Origin: Hemicordylus capensis
Lineage: Eukaryota; Chordata; Lepidosauria; Squamata; Cordylidae
Reading direction: 5' to 3'
DNA: 64,000 bases
NCBI RefSeq assembly: GCF_027244095.1
Contig: NC_069659.1
Span: 143,940,001-144,004,000, forward strand
The notes beneath the pieces were generated by a model. It did no database searches, had not been told where the DNA came from, and was given only the letters and a program-made list of their open reading frames with translations. Below, piece after piece: positions 1 to 10,939 of the stretch. Numbering within the stretch: position 1 is the first letter of the stretch; each line of letters opens with the position of its first letter. A program made the position numbers and the translations under genes.

Positions 1-300
1 AACAAAGAAGGAAAGTCCATCATTGTCACTGGTCTCAACATTCTGATTTAGATGAAGGTGATGCCCCTGAGCAAAATTATTAATTGGAAGCTGTGAAGAA
101 AATAAGGTTTTTCTAAGTTGCAGTTAGTGGATTAAGCCTAATGAGGATACCAAGTGGATTACCAAGTGGATTAAAACATATTTGTTTGGCCTGGCCTTTC
201 AGGGCTTTAAAAAAATAAAAAATAATAATTTTTTTTTAATTTTTAATTTTTAATTTGATTTAGGGTTTTTAATTACTTAACACCCCCCCCCACCCGGCCT
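1..300. other. AT-rich intergenic DNA, nothing recognised
   Basis: No gene or repeat boundary is visible. The end of the stretch holds T/A-rich low complexity (about 213-270) and a short C-run at about 282-292 that borders the GC-rich block to the right. Confidence 0.5.
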
Positions 301-1080
301 TGTGCAGATGGGAGGGAGTTTGTCCCAGCCTGTCCTGCACGAAGACCGGGAAGGGTTCCGTTTGACCCTTTTGGTCAAGGGGCGGGGTTTCGGCCAGGAT
401 TGGCCGATCCCCGCCCCATTCTTCATTCATTCTTCATTCTCTCTTCAGTTGGGACCAGGCAACCACAGGAGAAGGAGCTCTCCCCTCCCTCCCCCGGTAC
501 AGAGCGGGTCCAGCGACTGGCCGCCTGAAGGGGCCGAGTAGGAATTTTTTGCTCCCAACGCATTGGCCACTGTTGGGGTTTTTTCCGCCTACTCCGTTCT
601 GTGTCCTGGGTGCGTAGTTAGAGTTAGGTCAGCCACAATGGCAGGAACAGTGCGGGCGGGGTGGTAATTTGAGGGTTAGAACATCGGTGAGCACCCTTGG
701 ATATGTAAAAGGGGTGATTGGTTAATCGCTCCTTTGTAGCCTGTGCGGCACGGGGAGAATGATTGCCATGAACCCTGCTTCAGGACTTCTCCAACCTTTG
801 GGCTGTGCGGTCCGGGGTGGACGAATGCCTAGAAGTATCCAGATCCTCTCTTACAGAAGGGGGGGTTGGCTTTGAAGGAATTGGGTGGAGTGTACCTTCC
901 CATTCCCGAGCCAGGGTGTGTCGCCCAGTAGGGCGCTGGGTAGGACTTCAGAGTTCTGACCTGCTTCTATTGGCCCGCACTGTTCTCTAAGGGTGATTAA
1001 TCACCTGGTGTTCCAGTCTGCCATGCCTTGTGTAATAGTTAACAAAGTTGTGGCCCTTTTCTTCCATACTAAGTCTACGT
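300..1080 (+). repeat. GC-rich repeat block, possible fossil LTR-type element
   Basis: This GC- and CpG-rich block differs sharply from its AT-rich flanks. It has a strong palindrome at 379-417, where GGGGCGGGG pairs with CCCCGCCCC across paired TTTCGGCCA-like arms, so GC boxes and a CCAAT-like GATTGGC lie together as in a promoter. The part at 531-605 (GGGCCGAGTAGGAATTTTT, then a T-run and CCTACTCC) recurs at 54,990-55,070, which marks it as dispersed. The family is not settled: a solo LTR or the promoter end of another retroelement are both possible. No complete ORF is present. Confidence 0.4.
379..417. other. Palindrome with GC boxes
   Basis: A near-perfect 39-base inverted repeat with a 4-base centre, carrying two opposed GC-box motifs. 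Sp1-type binding is inferred from the motif only. Confidence 0.5.
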
Positions 1081-1099
1081 TTTCTTGAGCTGGGGTCTG

Positions 1100-1280
1100 G
1101 GGACAATGTTTAATTTTTCTTTTAAAATGTTTTTAAATTGTTAGTTGTTGTTTTATTGTTTTTAATTTGTTTTAGCTTTTCATTGTTTTATAAGTTGTTT
1201 TAATTGTAAACCACCCTGAGCCATTTTGGAAGGGCGGTATATAAATCAAATCAAATAAATAAATAAATAAATAAATAAAG
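1100..1280 (+). repeat. LINE 3' tail (type T1) with (AAAT)n end
   Basis: T-rich sequence leads to the tail motif TAAACCACCCTGAGCCATTT, then AAGGGCGGTATATAAATC, and ends in an (AAATA/AAAT)n tract. The same ending occurs at 12,120-12,180 and, inverted, at 58,735-58,800. This is a 5'-truncated non-LTR retroposon end. Confidence 0.65.
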
Positions 1281-1835
1281 CCTAATGTGCATACTCTACC
1301 TCTTGGGTGCTGTGGAAATGAGCGTGTAGGAGGCATGTTTCATGAACTGCATGCACTCTGTCTTCCATGCATTCCTTGGGGAAAAAAGAAGGGGGGAGCC
1401 CCTCTTATGGCTGACAGTAAATTTCATGCTCCTCAATTATACTGAAATTTGGTTTTGCAGGAAAAGTTTATATTTAGTGAACTACGAACAAAAAACAGGG
1501 ATGGCACAGTCACCATGAAGTAGTATTCCATGGAAACCTTCACTTTACAGCAAAACCATTGGTTGAAAACCACCTTTTAATAGAGAATTTGATGCTCTAC
1601 AATGTTCAAATTTAATGTTTTCCCATCAGAGCAATGGTTTGTGAATTACATGCAAAAACCGATTTTTGGTGGCCATTTCCTGAAAATGGCAGCCAACGCT
1701 CAGGTCATAACGATCAGAACATTTAGTATGTTACTTACAACAGTGTCCTTGACATCTGTACTGATTTTCAAAACTTTGGGTTTTTTTCTTGTTATTGGCT
1801 AAAAATTTACCTAAAATGACTGACTATATATAGAG

Positions 1836-1972
1836 AGACCCAGTGTGGTGTAGTGTGGGACTAGGACCAGGGAGACCTGAGTTCAAGTCCTATTCAGCCA
1901 TGAAATTCATTGAGTGACTCTGGGCCAGTCACTAATCTCTCAGTCTAATCTACCTCACAGGGTTGTTCTGAA
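1836..1972 (+). repeat. Sauria-type tRNA-derived SINE, 5' part
   Basis: It begins with CCAGTGTGGTGTAGTG (A-box-like) followed by a B-box-like GAGTTCAAGTCC, then the conserved body ending CCTCACAGGGTTGTTCTGAA. The body resumes at 2,513 after the Helitron. The tRNA-like head and the 3' end in GTACACCACCCC...ATATAAATG fit lizard SINEs of the Sauria group, a call by resemblance. Confidence 0.7.
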
Positions 1973-2512
1973 TCCTATATAATAAGATCCCTGGAGTGCG
2001 TCCGTGTCTCGGACGAAGGATGGTGTCTGCGTCCGTGTCTCCCTTGGCTGTTCTGGGCATGCGTGGTGCGCGTGTGCAGAAGAGCCGAGGGAGACAAGGA
2101 CGCAGGTGCCGGCGCCATGTTGGCCGGTTGGTTGGCCCGGCCGCGGGGAGGCCAGAGGCGGCGGCGGCGGGTCCGGCCCGGCCGCGGGGAGGCCAGAGGC
2201 GGCGGCGGGGGGTCCGGCCCGGCCCCGAGGAGGCCAGAGGTGGCGGCGACAGGACTGGCCAGGCCGCGGGGAAGGCAGAGGCGGCAGCGGCGGGCGGCAC
2301 TCTTGGCGGCGGGGGCAGAACCGGCCTGGCCACGGCGAGGCCAGAGGCGGCGGCGGGTCCGGCCCTAGCGTGAGAAGAACAGAGGCAGCGGTGGCGAGTC
2401 CGGCCCGGCCGCGGGGAGGGAAAAGAAAGCAGCGGCGGTACAGGCGGCAAACACAGCAATGGGCATCAATTTACGAGAGACTAGCGTCCGTTAACGGGCT
2501 GAAAGATACTAG
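1973..2512 (+). mobile_element. Non-autonomous Helitron inserted in a SINE
   Basis: The element starts TCCTATATAATAAGATCC, ends GAAAGATACTAG and lies exactly between A and T, as Helitrons do (5'-A|TC...CTAG|T-3'). Twelve bases before the end is a hairpin at 2,483-2,500 (AGC-GT-CCG, loop TTAA, CGG-GCT). Removing 1,973-2,512 restores a continuous SINE. The 540-bp interior is CpG-rich, with imperfect tandem units around GGCCGCGGGGAGGCCAGAGG. No Rep/helicase ORF is present, so any movement needed enzymes in trans. Overlapping ORFs here are low-complexity products of the tandem repeat. Confidence 0.8.
2130..2430. repeat. GC-rich imperfect tandem repeat inside the Helitron
   Basis: About six units of roughly 45-50 bases share a GGCCGCGGGGAGGCCAGAGG core followed by a (GGC)n run. 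All frames are fairly open on both strands because of composition, which explains several long but meaningless ORFs. Confidence 0.65.
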
Positions 2513-2585
2513 TATAAATATAATCATGTACACCACCCCAGGCTTATCAGAGGATGAAAGGGATATAAATGTATAAATAAATACC
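2513..2585 (+). repeat. Sauria-type SINE, 3' part
   Basis: Continues the SINE interrupted at 1,972 (TATAAATATAATCATGTACA onward) and ends with AAATGTATAAATAAATA, the usual A/T-rich tail. Confidence 0.65.
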
Positions 2586-3570
2586 TAGACAAAAAGAGGC
2601 TTAACTGGGGTTTCTTTCGGGGGGGTGCTATATGTGGAAATGCTCTTGGTCTATTCTACAAATCACATTTTTTAAATTCAAGGAATTAATATATAGGACA
2701 ATGACCTATCGTTATCCAAATCCATCATGCTGACATGCTTCAGCATAGAGTGTGCTGTGCTTTTTCCAGGATTCCTTACACTTCTGGCCGGATTGTTTCC
2801 AACTCCACTGCCCCAGTTAATTCCTTAACAGTAGACTCCCCAGTAATGCTGTCTGCCTGCTCCACACACTTGCAAAGTTGATTTGGCAACCGTAGCTTTA
2901 CAGCCTACAGGCCTGGGTGTAATCCAGCTCTTATGGAAGCCAAAGACAAATGTCCCACCAGGGTTATTTGCAATGTGAAATGCAAATTATCATAATCATG
3001 CTGCTTTCAGCAAAGTTCCTTGGACGTGCAAGGACTATGTGAAAGGTTAGCCAAAAGTCAATCAGCTGGTTCTTCGGTGCTGGTGGAGGGAACTCTGGGA
3101 AACTTAAAGGAAACTATCTTCTGGGCATAGTTTCAAAGGGTGGGGATGGACAGTGAACTGGATTCCTTTTCCCAAAGGTTTCTAAATTTGTCTCTATTGT
3201 TCTTTACTTTTCTTTTTTTTAGCCTTAGTACTAATCTGGAAGCAGGCCAGAAAAGGGACAATAATATCTTGAGAGAGAAGACCATGTGTTCAGCACAGGG
3301 TCATCTATATTGTCTGACTCCCATGTGCATCAGAGATCACACCAATGAAAACAAAAGCATTACGCAACAGGAGAGCCTTGCCTCAAATAAACAAAAGAAA
3401 ACGTGACTTGGTGGTGAAGTTCTTTCCTGCTGAAGTTGCAGCAGGGGGATTATAAAACTTCCACCTTGTCTCTTCCCCCACACTGAAAATGAATGCATTA
3501 AAATCATTTACTAGAGAACCATTTAAACTAGCAAAATAAGGTTTTCTGAACTCATGGTGTTTCTCTGAAA
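2586..3570. other. Unassigned intergenic stretch
   Basis: No gene, RNA or clear repeat boundary recognised. The 88-codon ORF at 3,140-3,406 has no recognisable domain and no splice or regulatory context. Confidence 0.5.
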
Positions 3571-3574
3571 TCCA

Positions 3575-3664
3575 GGATGTTGTAGTGGTTAGACTGATGG
3601 ATTAGGACTGTGGAGACCCAAGTTCAAATCCCGATTCAGACATGAAACTCACTGGGTGAATTTC
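3575..3664 (+). repeat. Sauria-type SINE fragment (head)
   Basis: TGTAGTGGTTAGACTGATGG, then GAGACCCAAGTTCAAATCCC and CATGAAACTCACTGGGTGA match the head and body of the SINE at 1,836. It is 3'-truncated and runs into the palindromic repeat that follows. Confidence 0.65.
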
Positions 3665-3669
3665 ATGCA

Positions 3670-3762
3670 CACCTACCTGGGAGTAAGCACCATTGAATAG
3701 AGTGGGGCTTACTTCTGAGTAAAGATTATAGGCTTATGCTGTTAAACATTTCATCTTGACGC
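3670..3762. repeat. Short palindromic interspersed repeat, copy 1
   Basis: CCTGGGAGTAAGCACCATTG and GGGCTTACTTCTGAGTAAA form opposed arms around a short centre. Related sequence lies at 6,862-7,056 and 10,458-10,560. The palindrome and recurrence suggest a MITE-like element; the family is unknown to me. Confidence 0.5.
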
Positions 3763-5570
3763 TACTCAGGCACCCCTAGATTTGGATCCTATCAAGCAAA
3801 TTGGAAAGGGGAGCAGATGCATGCCCTTCCTAATCCTAAGTAGACCCCAGAAGTTAACTAAAAGCAGGTTAACTTTCTGCCAACGCCATTCTGCACTCGG
3901 AGTGAACATGCCTCACCCTCCCCTCCTTTCACAAAGGATAGCAGCAAGCTAATGCACCAATTAACTCAGCAAGAAGAACGCAGATAAGGCTCACGGAGGT
4001 TGAGTCAGCGATAAGGACCTCGAGATGCACCCATTCAAACTACTGATTGGATTATTAGACTCTCCATCCATGCAGATTTCCTCTTCCCGATCGATGCACT
4101 CCATTTTAATGACAAACAACCTTGGCGTGCCTCAGCAATTCCCACATCGTTACACTCAAGAAGAGTGATCAGGAACAATGGAATTCTTGCCAGTTCCACC
4201 CAACACACCTATTCAACCAAAAAAAGGTCAATTGTAATGTTTCCCCAGGACATGAATTGTGGTATACCTGGCCCCAATTCCATGATCCAGTGTGCTTTTT
4301 GCATACCATTTACCTTGGAGTCACCAGTTGCTTCGGCGATTTTCTGTTCACAGGCCACCATGCCAGACTGTGTTCAGTTCTTCATACCACTCTCCAGATT
4401 GGCTTTCTTGCTTATCCTGATCTGCCCAGTCTTCCTCACCAACATAGGAAGCTGGTTCCACAGAAGAAACATCCCCATGGATTCACCTACATCAACTAAC
4501 TCCTTCTTGTCCCTGCCTCTGAATGAGCTGTCCATGAGCAACAAGGTCCTTCAGCTGTTCCAGGAGCCCTGAGGTCTCTTTGTCCAGATCAGGTGATATG
4601 AATGTTTTGCCCCTCGCTGGGCCCAACTCTATCCCTACCCCATTTTTCTTAAATCCAACCACCTCCTTCTCTAAAAGCCTCTTTCTCTTGCCTTCCTGGG
4701 AAGTCATACAATTAGGACTTCAAGCTAAAAACCCTCATTGCAGTTGAACATATATTTAAGAGTAATAGTGCTTTAACCACACATTGCTTTCCGCTGTACC
4801 CCTCCATACAATACTTTCTCCATATAAGATTTTCTTTTGATTTTGAAACGTAAATCTTGCCTCAGTCCAGACATTTCCTGGGTCCACAACTTTTTGCACA
4901 TTTAATCTGATGTGGAACTGTCCACACTGAGCTAATTTACCCACACAAGTCTGAACGCAAATTCAGGGGTATTCACCAATCATGCCGGGACAGTTTCATT
5001 AACAAGAAACAAATACTATGCCTGGGGTGTGAGCCACCATGTGATTAAGAATATTGGGCATCCATACCAGCATGAGGGACAGGGCTGGACAGTAAGCTCC
5101 TGTGGGTACCGCACTGGGTACAGCATCCATAGGTTTAAGAATGCCTGAACAGACATTTTGTCATGTAAACGTTTCATCTGCTTTTGGGTTTCATTGATAG
5201 GTTTAATGGTGTTTTGCCCTAATTTCAGATCTTAATTTCTCTGAGTGAAAACATCTCCTGCAAGTTATTTTACACACCACTCTCCCACATTCACCAGCAT
5301 GGGAAGTGGGTGTGCTGGCAAAACAAAGTCAGGTTGGCAGCAAGGTTTATGAATGTACACCTGGTCTTTTCTGGTAAGGTTTGTAGTTCCTCTAAGGCTA
5401 AGCCAAAATGGACCACAAGATTCCATGCAAAACTGTACTGAAAATCCTGCTGTACTATTTGCCTGAAGGAAAGCTGTCACCATCCTGGTACTGGCATTGA
5501 ATATTTGCATCACAAGCTCACCCTTGCAAGCCTTCGCTGATCCAGAGACAGAGCAGTGCATTGCAAGATC
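3763..5570. other. Unassigned intergenic stretch
   Basis: No gene supported. Two overlapping ORFs at 4,122-4,572 lack domains and sit in different frames of the same sequence. No tRNA or repeat boundary recognised. Confidence 0.45.
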
Positions 5571-5577
5571 AAACGGT

Positions 5578-6030
5578 CCGTATATTTATTTTATTTTATT
5601 TAAACAAATTCTACACTGCTGCCCTTCAGTAATTACATGATGAGTATGAGTATCTTTCAAGAAGATCAAAATAAAACAAAAGAACCACATAGCAAAATAA
5701 TATAATAACACACATATTGAAATGGCAGAAGGAATAACTACATGAGCATCATGCAACAGAATAAAACTGGATGTTATTAAAAGCGGGGCAGGGGGATAAA
5801 AAGATCTCAGCCTGGCACTGAAGAGACATGAGTAGATGCTAGAAGAGCTTCCCTGGGGAGAGTATTCCGAGGATGGGGGCCACAGTCAAGAAGTCCCTCT
5901 CTTAAGAAAAATATTTCAGTAGAGGGATACATCTTGCCTGTCATAATAAAACCTTCCAATATAGTGAAGTATACCCTCTGCCTACATGAACTGTTTTTCT
6001 CTCCCTTCCATGACACAGGTAACATTCTAC
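5578..6030 (-). repeat. LINE 3' end, minus strand
   Basis: On the minus strand this reads from decayed coding-like sequence into a T-rich tail that ends at (ATTTT)n near 5,580-5,600. Its layout matches the other minus-strand LINE ends at 10,940 and 20,045. Heavily diverged, so the clade is uncertain. Confidence 0.45.
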
Positions 6031-6855
6031 AGCTGAATGAATAATGGAAAATGGGTCTATTGGTATTATATTATCTATGACATTTTCTCAAAAACACTCC
6101 CTTTAAAGGACGTTCCCTTCAGGTTGTACATTGATAAAATTATGATTTTCCCTGCGCACACACTTTTGCCAAATGATAGGATGGATGACACATGATACAT
6201 ACAAAACAAAGCTGGTCCTAACTTCGTTATTGTAAGAGGAAGGAGTGTGATGGTGGGGACTGGAGTACATGAAGATGTCCATCCCAATATTGGTGGACAA
6301 TGACAGAATCTCTATCATGTCCTTGATACTGCAGTACAGTTGCAAGTGCTACAATCAGGTTTCTGGATGTAACACTGATAATCATATTAACAGAATATCA
6401 CAGCGAGCAAAATGAATTTTCAATGACACTGCTGAGCAATTTTCCAGAGAGTTTCATGCCTGGGATAATCTTGTTTTCTTGGTTTTCTTAAATGTTTTGT
6501 ATGGCTACAGAGGGGCAATTATCTCCTGGCATTTGGAAAATAAGCTAGTGCAACAGCTTGCCAGTTTGCCCCCACTGGGGTGTTTTAATTAGGCATGCCA
6601 GTTTTTATTAGCCCATCTAAATGGAATGCCGTATTTTTCATTATTGGCTTAACATGGTTGTGTACCAAGTAGAGTTCCTTTGAAATGGAAGAATTTCAAG
6701 GAAGGACTCCCAGCATATATGTCTGCTAAGTCACCCTGATTAATTAACTTAGGACAAAATGTATTTGTTATGTGTAGAGCTGGTGATTAAATTCTTGTAT
6801 GACTTGCTGTTAGTAAATGTGTTATTTAAGGTATCACTGCTTTTATAGCATTTCT
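6031..6855. other. Unassigned intergenic stretch
   Basis: Nothing recognised on either strand. The two overlapping minus-strand ORFs at about 6,075-6,345 are short and featureless. Confidence 0.45.
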
Positions 6856-6861
6856 ACAGTG

Positions 6862-7056
6862 CAACCCTATGCATGTTTACTCAGAAGTAAATCCCATTGG
6901 CTGACATGATGAGAAAAATTGCTCAAAGTAGTAAGGGCAAAGTAGGCTTCACTTGCCTTCTTAATTTCAATGGGACTACTCTGAGTAAATTTCTTCATCC
7001 TATCAGTCACGGAGTTCAATGGAATTTACTCCCATATATCTGTGCATAGGGTTGCA
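6862..7056. repeat. Short palindromic interspersed repeat, copy 2 (expanded)
   Basis: The left arm is ATGTTTACTCAGAAGTAAAT; the right arm is GTTCAATGGAATTTACTCCC followed by GTGCATAGGGTTGCAGCC. A further related arm (CAATGGGACTACTCTGAGTA) near 6,968 sits between them. The longer centre suggests two overlapping copies or an insertion. Confidence 0.45.
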
Positions 7057-7073
7057 GCCTGGTGTACTTATTT

Positions 7074-7150
7074 GCAATAACGTTGTGAGGATAACCTCAT
7101 CCGCCCAATAAACTTGTGAGGTAGGACATTAATATTCCTACTTTATAGAT
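7074..7150 (+). repeat. MIR-like core fragment
   Basis: AACTTGTGAGGTAGGACATT followed by ATTCCTACTTTATAGATG matches the core of mammalian-type MIR elements (gaggtaggtactatta...ttatagatg). Short and diverged. Confidence 0.4.
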
Positions 7151-7164
7151 GTGGGAACAGGTAT

Positions 7165-8440
7165 GTGGCTGATTATTTTAACCGCGGGGGCTGCTGGGTG
7201 GCACAGAGCACCGGCTCCGTTTACACTTAAAGAAGCCCCCCCCCGGAGGTGCGCTCATGGCCCACGCCTGGGTTCTGGATGGGGTTGCACTGCCCTTGAA
7301 AGAGCAGGTGCTCAGTTTGGGGGTATTGCTGGACCTGGCTCTGCTTTCAGAGGTTCAGGTGGAGACAGTGGCAGGGGTGCCTTTGCACGCTTTCAGCTAG
7401 TGCGCCAGCTGCGTCCCTTTCTTGAAATGGCCACTGTTATCCACGCCTTAGTCATGTCATGTCATGTAATGAACTCTATGTGGGGCTTCCCTTGAAGAAT
7501 ATTCGGAAGCTGCAGCTAGTGCAAAATGTGGCTGTTAGGATGTTATCTGGAGCTGCCCACTGAGACCATATTACTCCCATTTTGAAACAGCTACATTGGC
7601 TGTCAGTCTGTTTCCGGGTCCAATCCAAGGTGCTGGTTTTGACCTTTAAAGTTTGGGCCCAGCATACATGAAGGACTGCCAGTTCCAAAGGGTTTCTGCC
7701 CAATCAATGAGGTCATCAGAGGGGGCCCTGCTCCGTGTGCTGACAAAGAGGGAGGCTTGCCTGTTGTGTACAAATCTGATGCAAATTGCCTGTTGTGGCA
7801 AATCTGATGCAAATTAACTGCTGCTGGTGTTTCTGGGATCTGCTACCTGGAGTTATCTGTGTTGTATACACCAAACTTTGGAGACAAGGTGTGTGGGGGG
7901 TGTTCCTGCCTGCTTGTAGTCTGTGATTGCAGCATTTAAAAGGGCTGTCATTGGGACTCCCCCTGGTAGTGATTACAGCGCTAACCCATTCTCCCACCAT
8001 TGGAGGTGAGCCGTCAACCAGCAAGTGGATTCCCCCTAGGCGGAATTGGCTTGCTGCATTTGCCTTAAACGTCCAGAAAAATGGCTTGTCACTTCTGGCT
8101 GTGAGGATCTCTGTGAGGAAGGCCAGGACAGGGCCCTCTCAGTTATTGCTCCCAGACTTTGGAATACTCTCCTGGTGGGCCTCCGCTCCTCAGTCTCCAT
8201 CACAGTTTTTAGAAAACAAGTACAATCTTGGCTTTTTACCCAGGCTTTTAAATGAGTGTTTTGTTTGCTGCTGCTTTGTATCTTATGGTTATATTGTACA
8301 TGTTTTTAAGACATTTAAGTAGATTTATATTTTTATACTCTTTTTAAATTCTTATTGTTTAGTTTTTATAGTTTAATGTTGTTTTAAATGTTTTGTAAAC
8401 CGCCTTGAAATTATTTTAATGAAAGATGGTATAAACATTT

Positions 8441-8474
<34 letters not shown>

Positions 8475-8475
8475 G
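7165..8475 (+). repeat. L2-clade LINE 3' end, degenerate
   Basis: Broken frames still show the C-terminal landmarks of L2-clade reverse transcriptases: a RQLRPFLEMATVIHALVMS-like stretch near 7,400, LQLVQN near 7,515, and a final LWNTLLVGLRS...FRKQVQSWLF...AF segment near 8,160-8,255. The 3' UTR holds AAACCGCCTTGAAATTATTT and ends in a (CAAT)n tract at 8,442-8,473. About 50 bases are locally duplicated at 7,758-7,815 (GTGTACAAATCTGATGCAAATT-like). Several stops and frameshifts make it non-functional. Confidence 0.65.
8442..8473 (+). repeat. (CAAT)n microsatellite
   Basis: About eight uninterrupted CAAT units form the 3' tail of the LINE end. Confidence 0.9.
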
Positions 8476-9235
8476 AGTGCTTCTGGTATTTCCCCCAATG
8501 CTTATGGGCTAAAGGCAGTGGCGGCGGCGGCTTCTTCTTGGGGCTGGTGGGGAGGGGGACAGAGTGAGAGGAGGGAGCCAGGGGTAACCATAGGTTGGGC
8601 AAATGGTAGGTAGGTCCAATCCTAAGTTAGAAAGACCCAGTCCATGGTTTTCTCCATTTGTAAAGTTGTTTACTTGTCCCAACCAAAATCTCCACCATTC
8701 ACACCAGCACTTGGCAGTTGTTTATCCAGTGCTAATTTAGTGCTTAATTCACCCCTTGGTTGGCTGTGAGTAAAATAATCCTGCCCTTAGAGTGGTTAAT
8801 TGTAGGTATCAGTGTGGAAAATATCAGTGCCATTTCTCTCCCTCTCTAAAGTCCCCAGGTCTCTTCTTCCCCTCAGTAGCTCTATCCCTTTTTTTAATCA
8901 GCACTGCTTCCACTTCTCCCCCTCCTTGCAATCTCAGCCCTCTCCTCCTCACTCTATGCAGGACTCAGTTAAGTAGATCAGCTAAACTGGGAAGGGGTTG
9001 GAGTTTTGAGTGCCTATTTGCAGGTAGCACCTGCATCAACACGTTTCACACTGCTTGAAAATACCACCATGTATTTGGCCACACACACAGCTCACTAGTT
9101 TCCTTTCTTTCCACAAATATGCACATTCCCAAATTGTTGGGAATTCTCTCTGGTAGGAGAAACCCTTTTTCATTATAGCAGAATGCACAGAGGCACAACA
9201 CAGCGGAATTTAGTTAGGCATGCGTGTATGCTGAG
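8476..9235. other. Unassigned intergenic stretch
   Basis: Contains a short (GGC)n run near 8,520 and otherwise nothing recognised. The 88-codon ORF at 8,792-9,058 has no domain. Confidence 0.45.
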
Positions 9236-9240
9236 AGTAA

Positions 9241-9629
9241 AGTAACTTGGAGCCAGTTCATAGTTTCAAATCAATAGAAATGGTATTTATTAGAGAACTC
9301 CATTCTAGATACGAAAGTGAGGAGTTAGGATCTCTAATCTATCTATCTAGCTGGATGCAGATGGATTCTGTATCTCTGCACACATGGTGCAGGGAAGAGG
9401 AGCTTGCATATTGCAAGGCAGAAGGAACAGGAAGATAAGGGGGAGAGGAAGTGCAAAGCAGGAAGGAAGGAAGTTAGTCCCTGAGAGTAGCAATCTACAT
9501 TCCAAAGGGATAGTGTCAGAGCAGTAGAGAAGGGATGACCAATGTCTTGACCCTCTAGCCCTCTGACTCACTAGTCTGTCCTCCACTGTCTTTGAGACAA
9601 GAGACAGCGCAAAGTCCTTCACTTCCAAC
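9241..9629 (-). repeat. LTR-like fossil, copy 1
   Basis: On the minus strand it begins TGTTGGAAGTGAAGG and runs about 390 bases to an A/T-rich portion. A stretch at 60,590-60,960 has the same order of parts and begins TGTTGGAGATGAA. No coding region accompanies it. The class is tentative and the element looks old and broken. Confidence 0.35.
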
Positions 9630-10374
9630 ACAAATCAATTTGGGTACAAAACTGTTTATACCCAAATCTACCTGTGCTATCTGGCAAGATTTGGGTCCAA
9701 AACAAATCGCCCAGATTTCAGACCTGAAAAATGTGTAGATTCAGACCTCAATTTTGTGGCGATCTCTCTTGCTGTCTCCATTTTGTTTCAGGAAAGGTCT
9801 TTGAAAATCCCATCCTCCTAAGCTTCAGATTGATGACTTACAGTGTGCAATGACTGGCTGCCCCACCCCCCTCTGGTTCCAGATTGGCTCGTTTCCATTC
9901 AAATCTTGTGTTGCCGGCGTGACTGACCCCACGTTGGCTAGGGGAAGGGTCAAAGAAGGGACAAGTGTGGGGGGAGTTCGAAGCAGGGATTTTCAAATGT
10001 ACTTAAGGAGGCAGCCAGCCACCATTCTGCCTCATGGGAGGAGAGAGAGAGAGAGAGAGGAGCTTTGCTTTGCTTTGCCTGCCGCCTGGAGTGGATTCTC
10101 TGCTTTTTGTTTCTGCTCTTCTGACTGAGGAAAAGAAAAGAGAATTTTTTTCACCCACTTCTGGCTGCTGAGAGAATCACTGCCTGTGCCTGCTGTCTGT
10201 GCGAATTGATTTGGGTACAAAATGATTTGTATTCAAATCTACCTATTTTGGGAGATTTGTGGACAAAACAAATCAGCCCTGAGCTAGCTGGCCAGATCTG
10301 GACCCAAAACAAATCGGAGGTGATTCAATTCAGGCATAAATCGAATCAAAAAAATCGATTCATGCACATCCCTA
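9630..10374 (+). mobile_element. hAT element of the TAGGGATG family, left end missing
   Basis: The right terminus reads ATTCATGCACATCCCTA, matching the ends at 17,257 and 63,636. CAAAACAAATC motifs occur near 9,698, 10,265 and 10,308, as in the other copies. The left terminus is replaced by the LTR-like stretch. The interior carries a (GA)n tract near 10,040 and no transposase ORF. Confidence 0.65.
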
Positions 10375-10457
10375 ATACACATACAGTTCATACTTTTTTT
10401 AAAAAAAGAAGCAAACCTTTCTCGCAATATAAACATTTCTGGTATATGTCCTTGGAC

Positions 10458-10560
10458 TGCAGTTCTATGCATACAGCAGTTACTGGGGAGTAAACCCCAA
10501 TGAGTCCATTAAGGGTTTACTCTGAATAAACTGCTTTGGCTGCAGTTCTATTCAACATTT
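10458..10560. repeat. Short palindromic interspersed repeat, copy 3
   Basis: CTGCAGTTCTATGCATACAG, then ACTGGGGAGTAAACCCCAAT, and opposite GGGTTTACTCTGAATAAA with GGCTGCAGTTCTATTC. The outer CTGCAGTTCTAT is repeated directly at both ends. Confidence 0.5.
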
Positions 10561-10935
10561 ACTTGAGAGAATCCTTTATCAGATTTGAAAATTAATCCAT
10601 ATAAATCACAAACCTGTCCAAAGAACATATTCTGAAGACTTCTTCTTTCAATATTATTACTAAACCCCACCCCCAAAAAAGGAACACACAAAATAAACAA
10701 CCAACAGCAAACAAAAAATGGCACAAGGACTATAGAGTGGTGCAGCTACTTGACTATTTTGGACTGGCCTGGTTTTCAAGCTGTACCTGTTAGGTTGCCC
10801 ATGAAGAGAAAGCCATAATCTCAGGATCCTTAAAAGGTCAAATTACAGATTACTTTAAATGCATGGCCACTACAGACTGAAATTTCCTCCCCATTTCTAC
10901 TGGTCATTATCATTTAAACTGAATGGATGTCTTGA
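10561..10935. other. Unassigned intergenic stretch
   Basis: Nothing recognised; A-rich in part. Confidence 0.45.
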
Positions 10936-10939
10936 TGGA

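Noticed and set aside
1950-2576. Several overlapping ORFs of 100-190 codons on both strands
   Set aside because: All arise from the GC-rich tandem repeat inside the Helitron.
4122-4572. Two overlapping ORFs of 125 and 135 codons
   Set aside because: Different frames of the same sequence, no domain, no splice partners.
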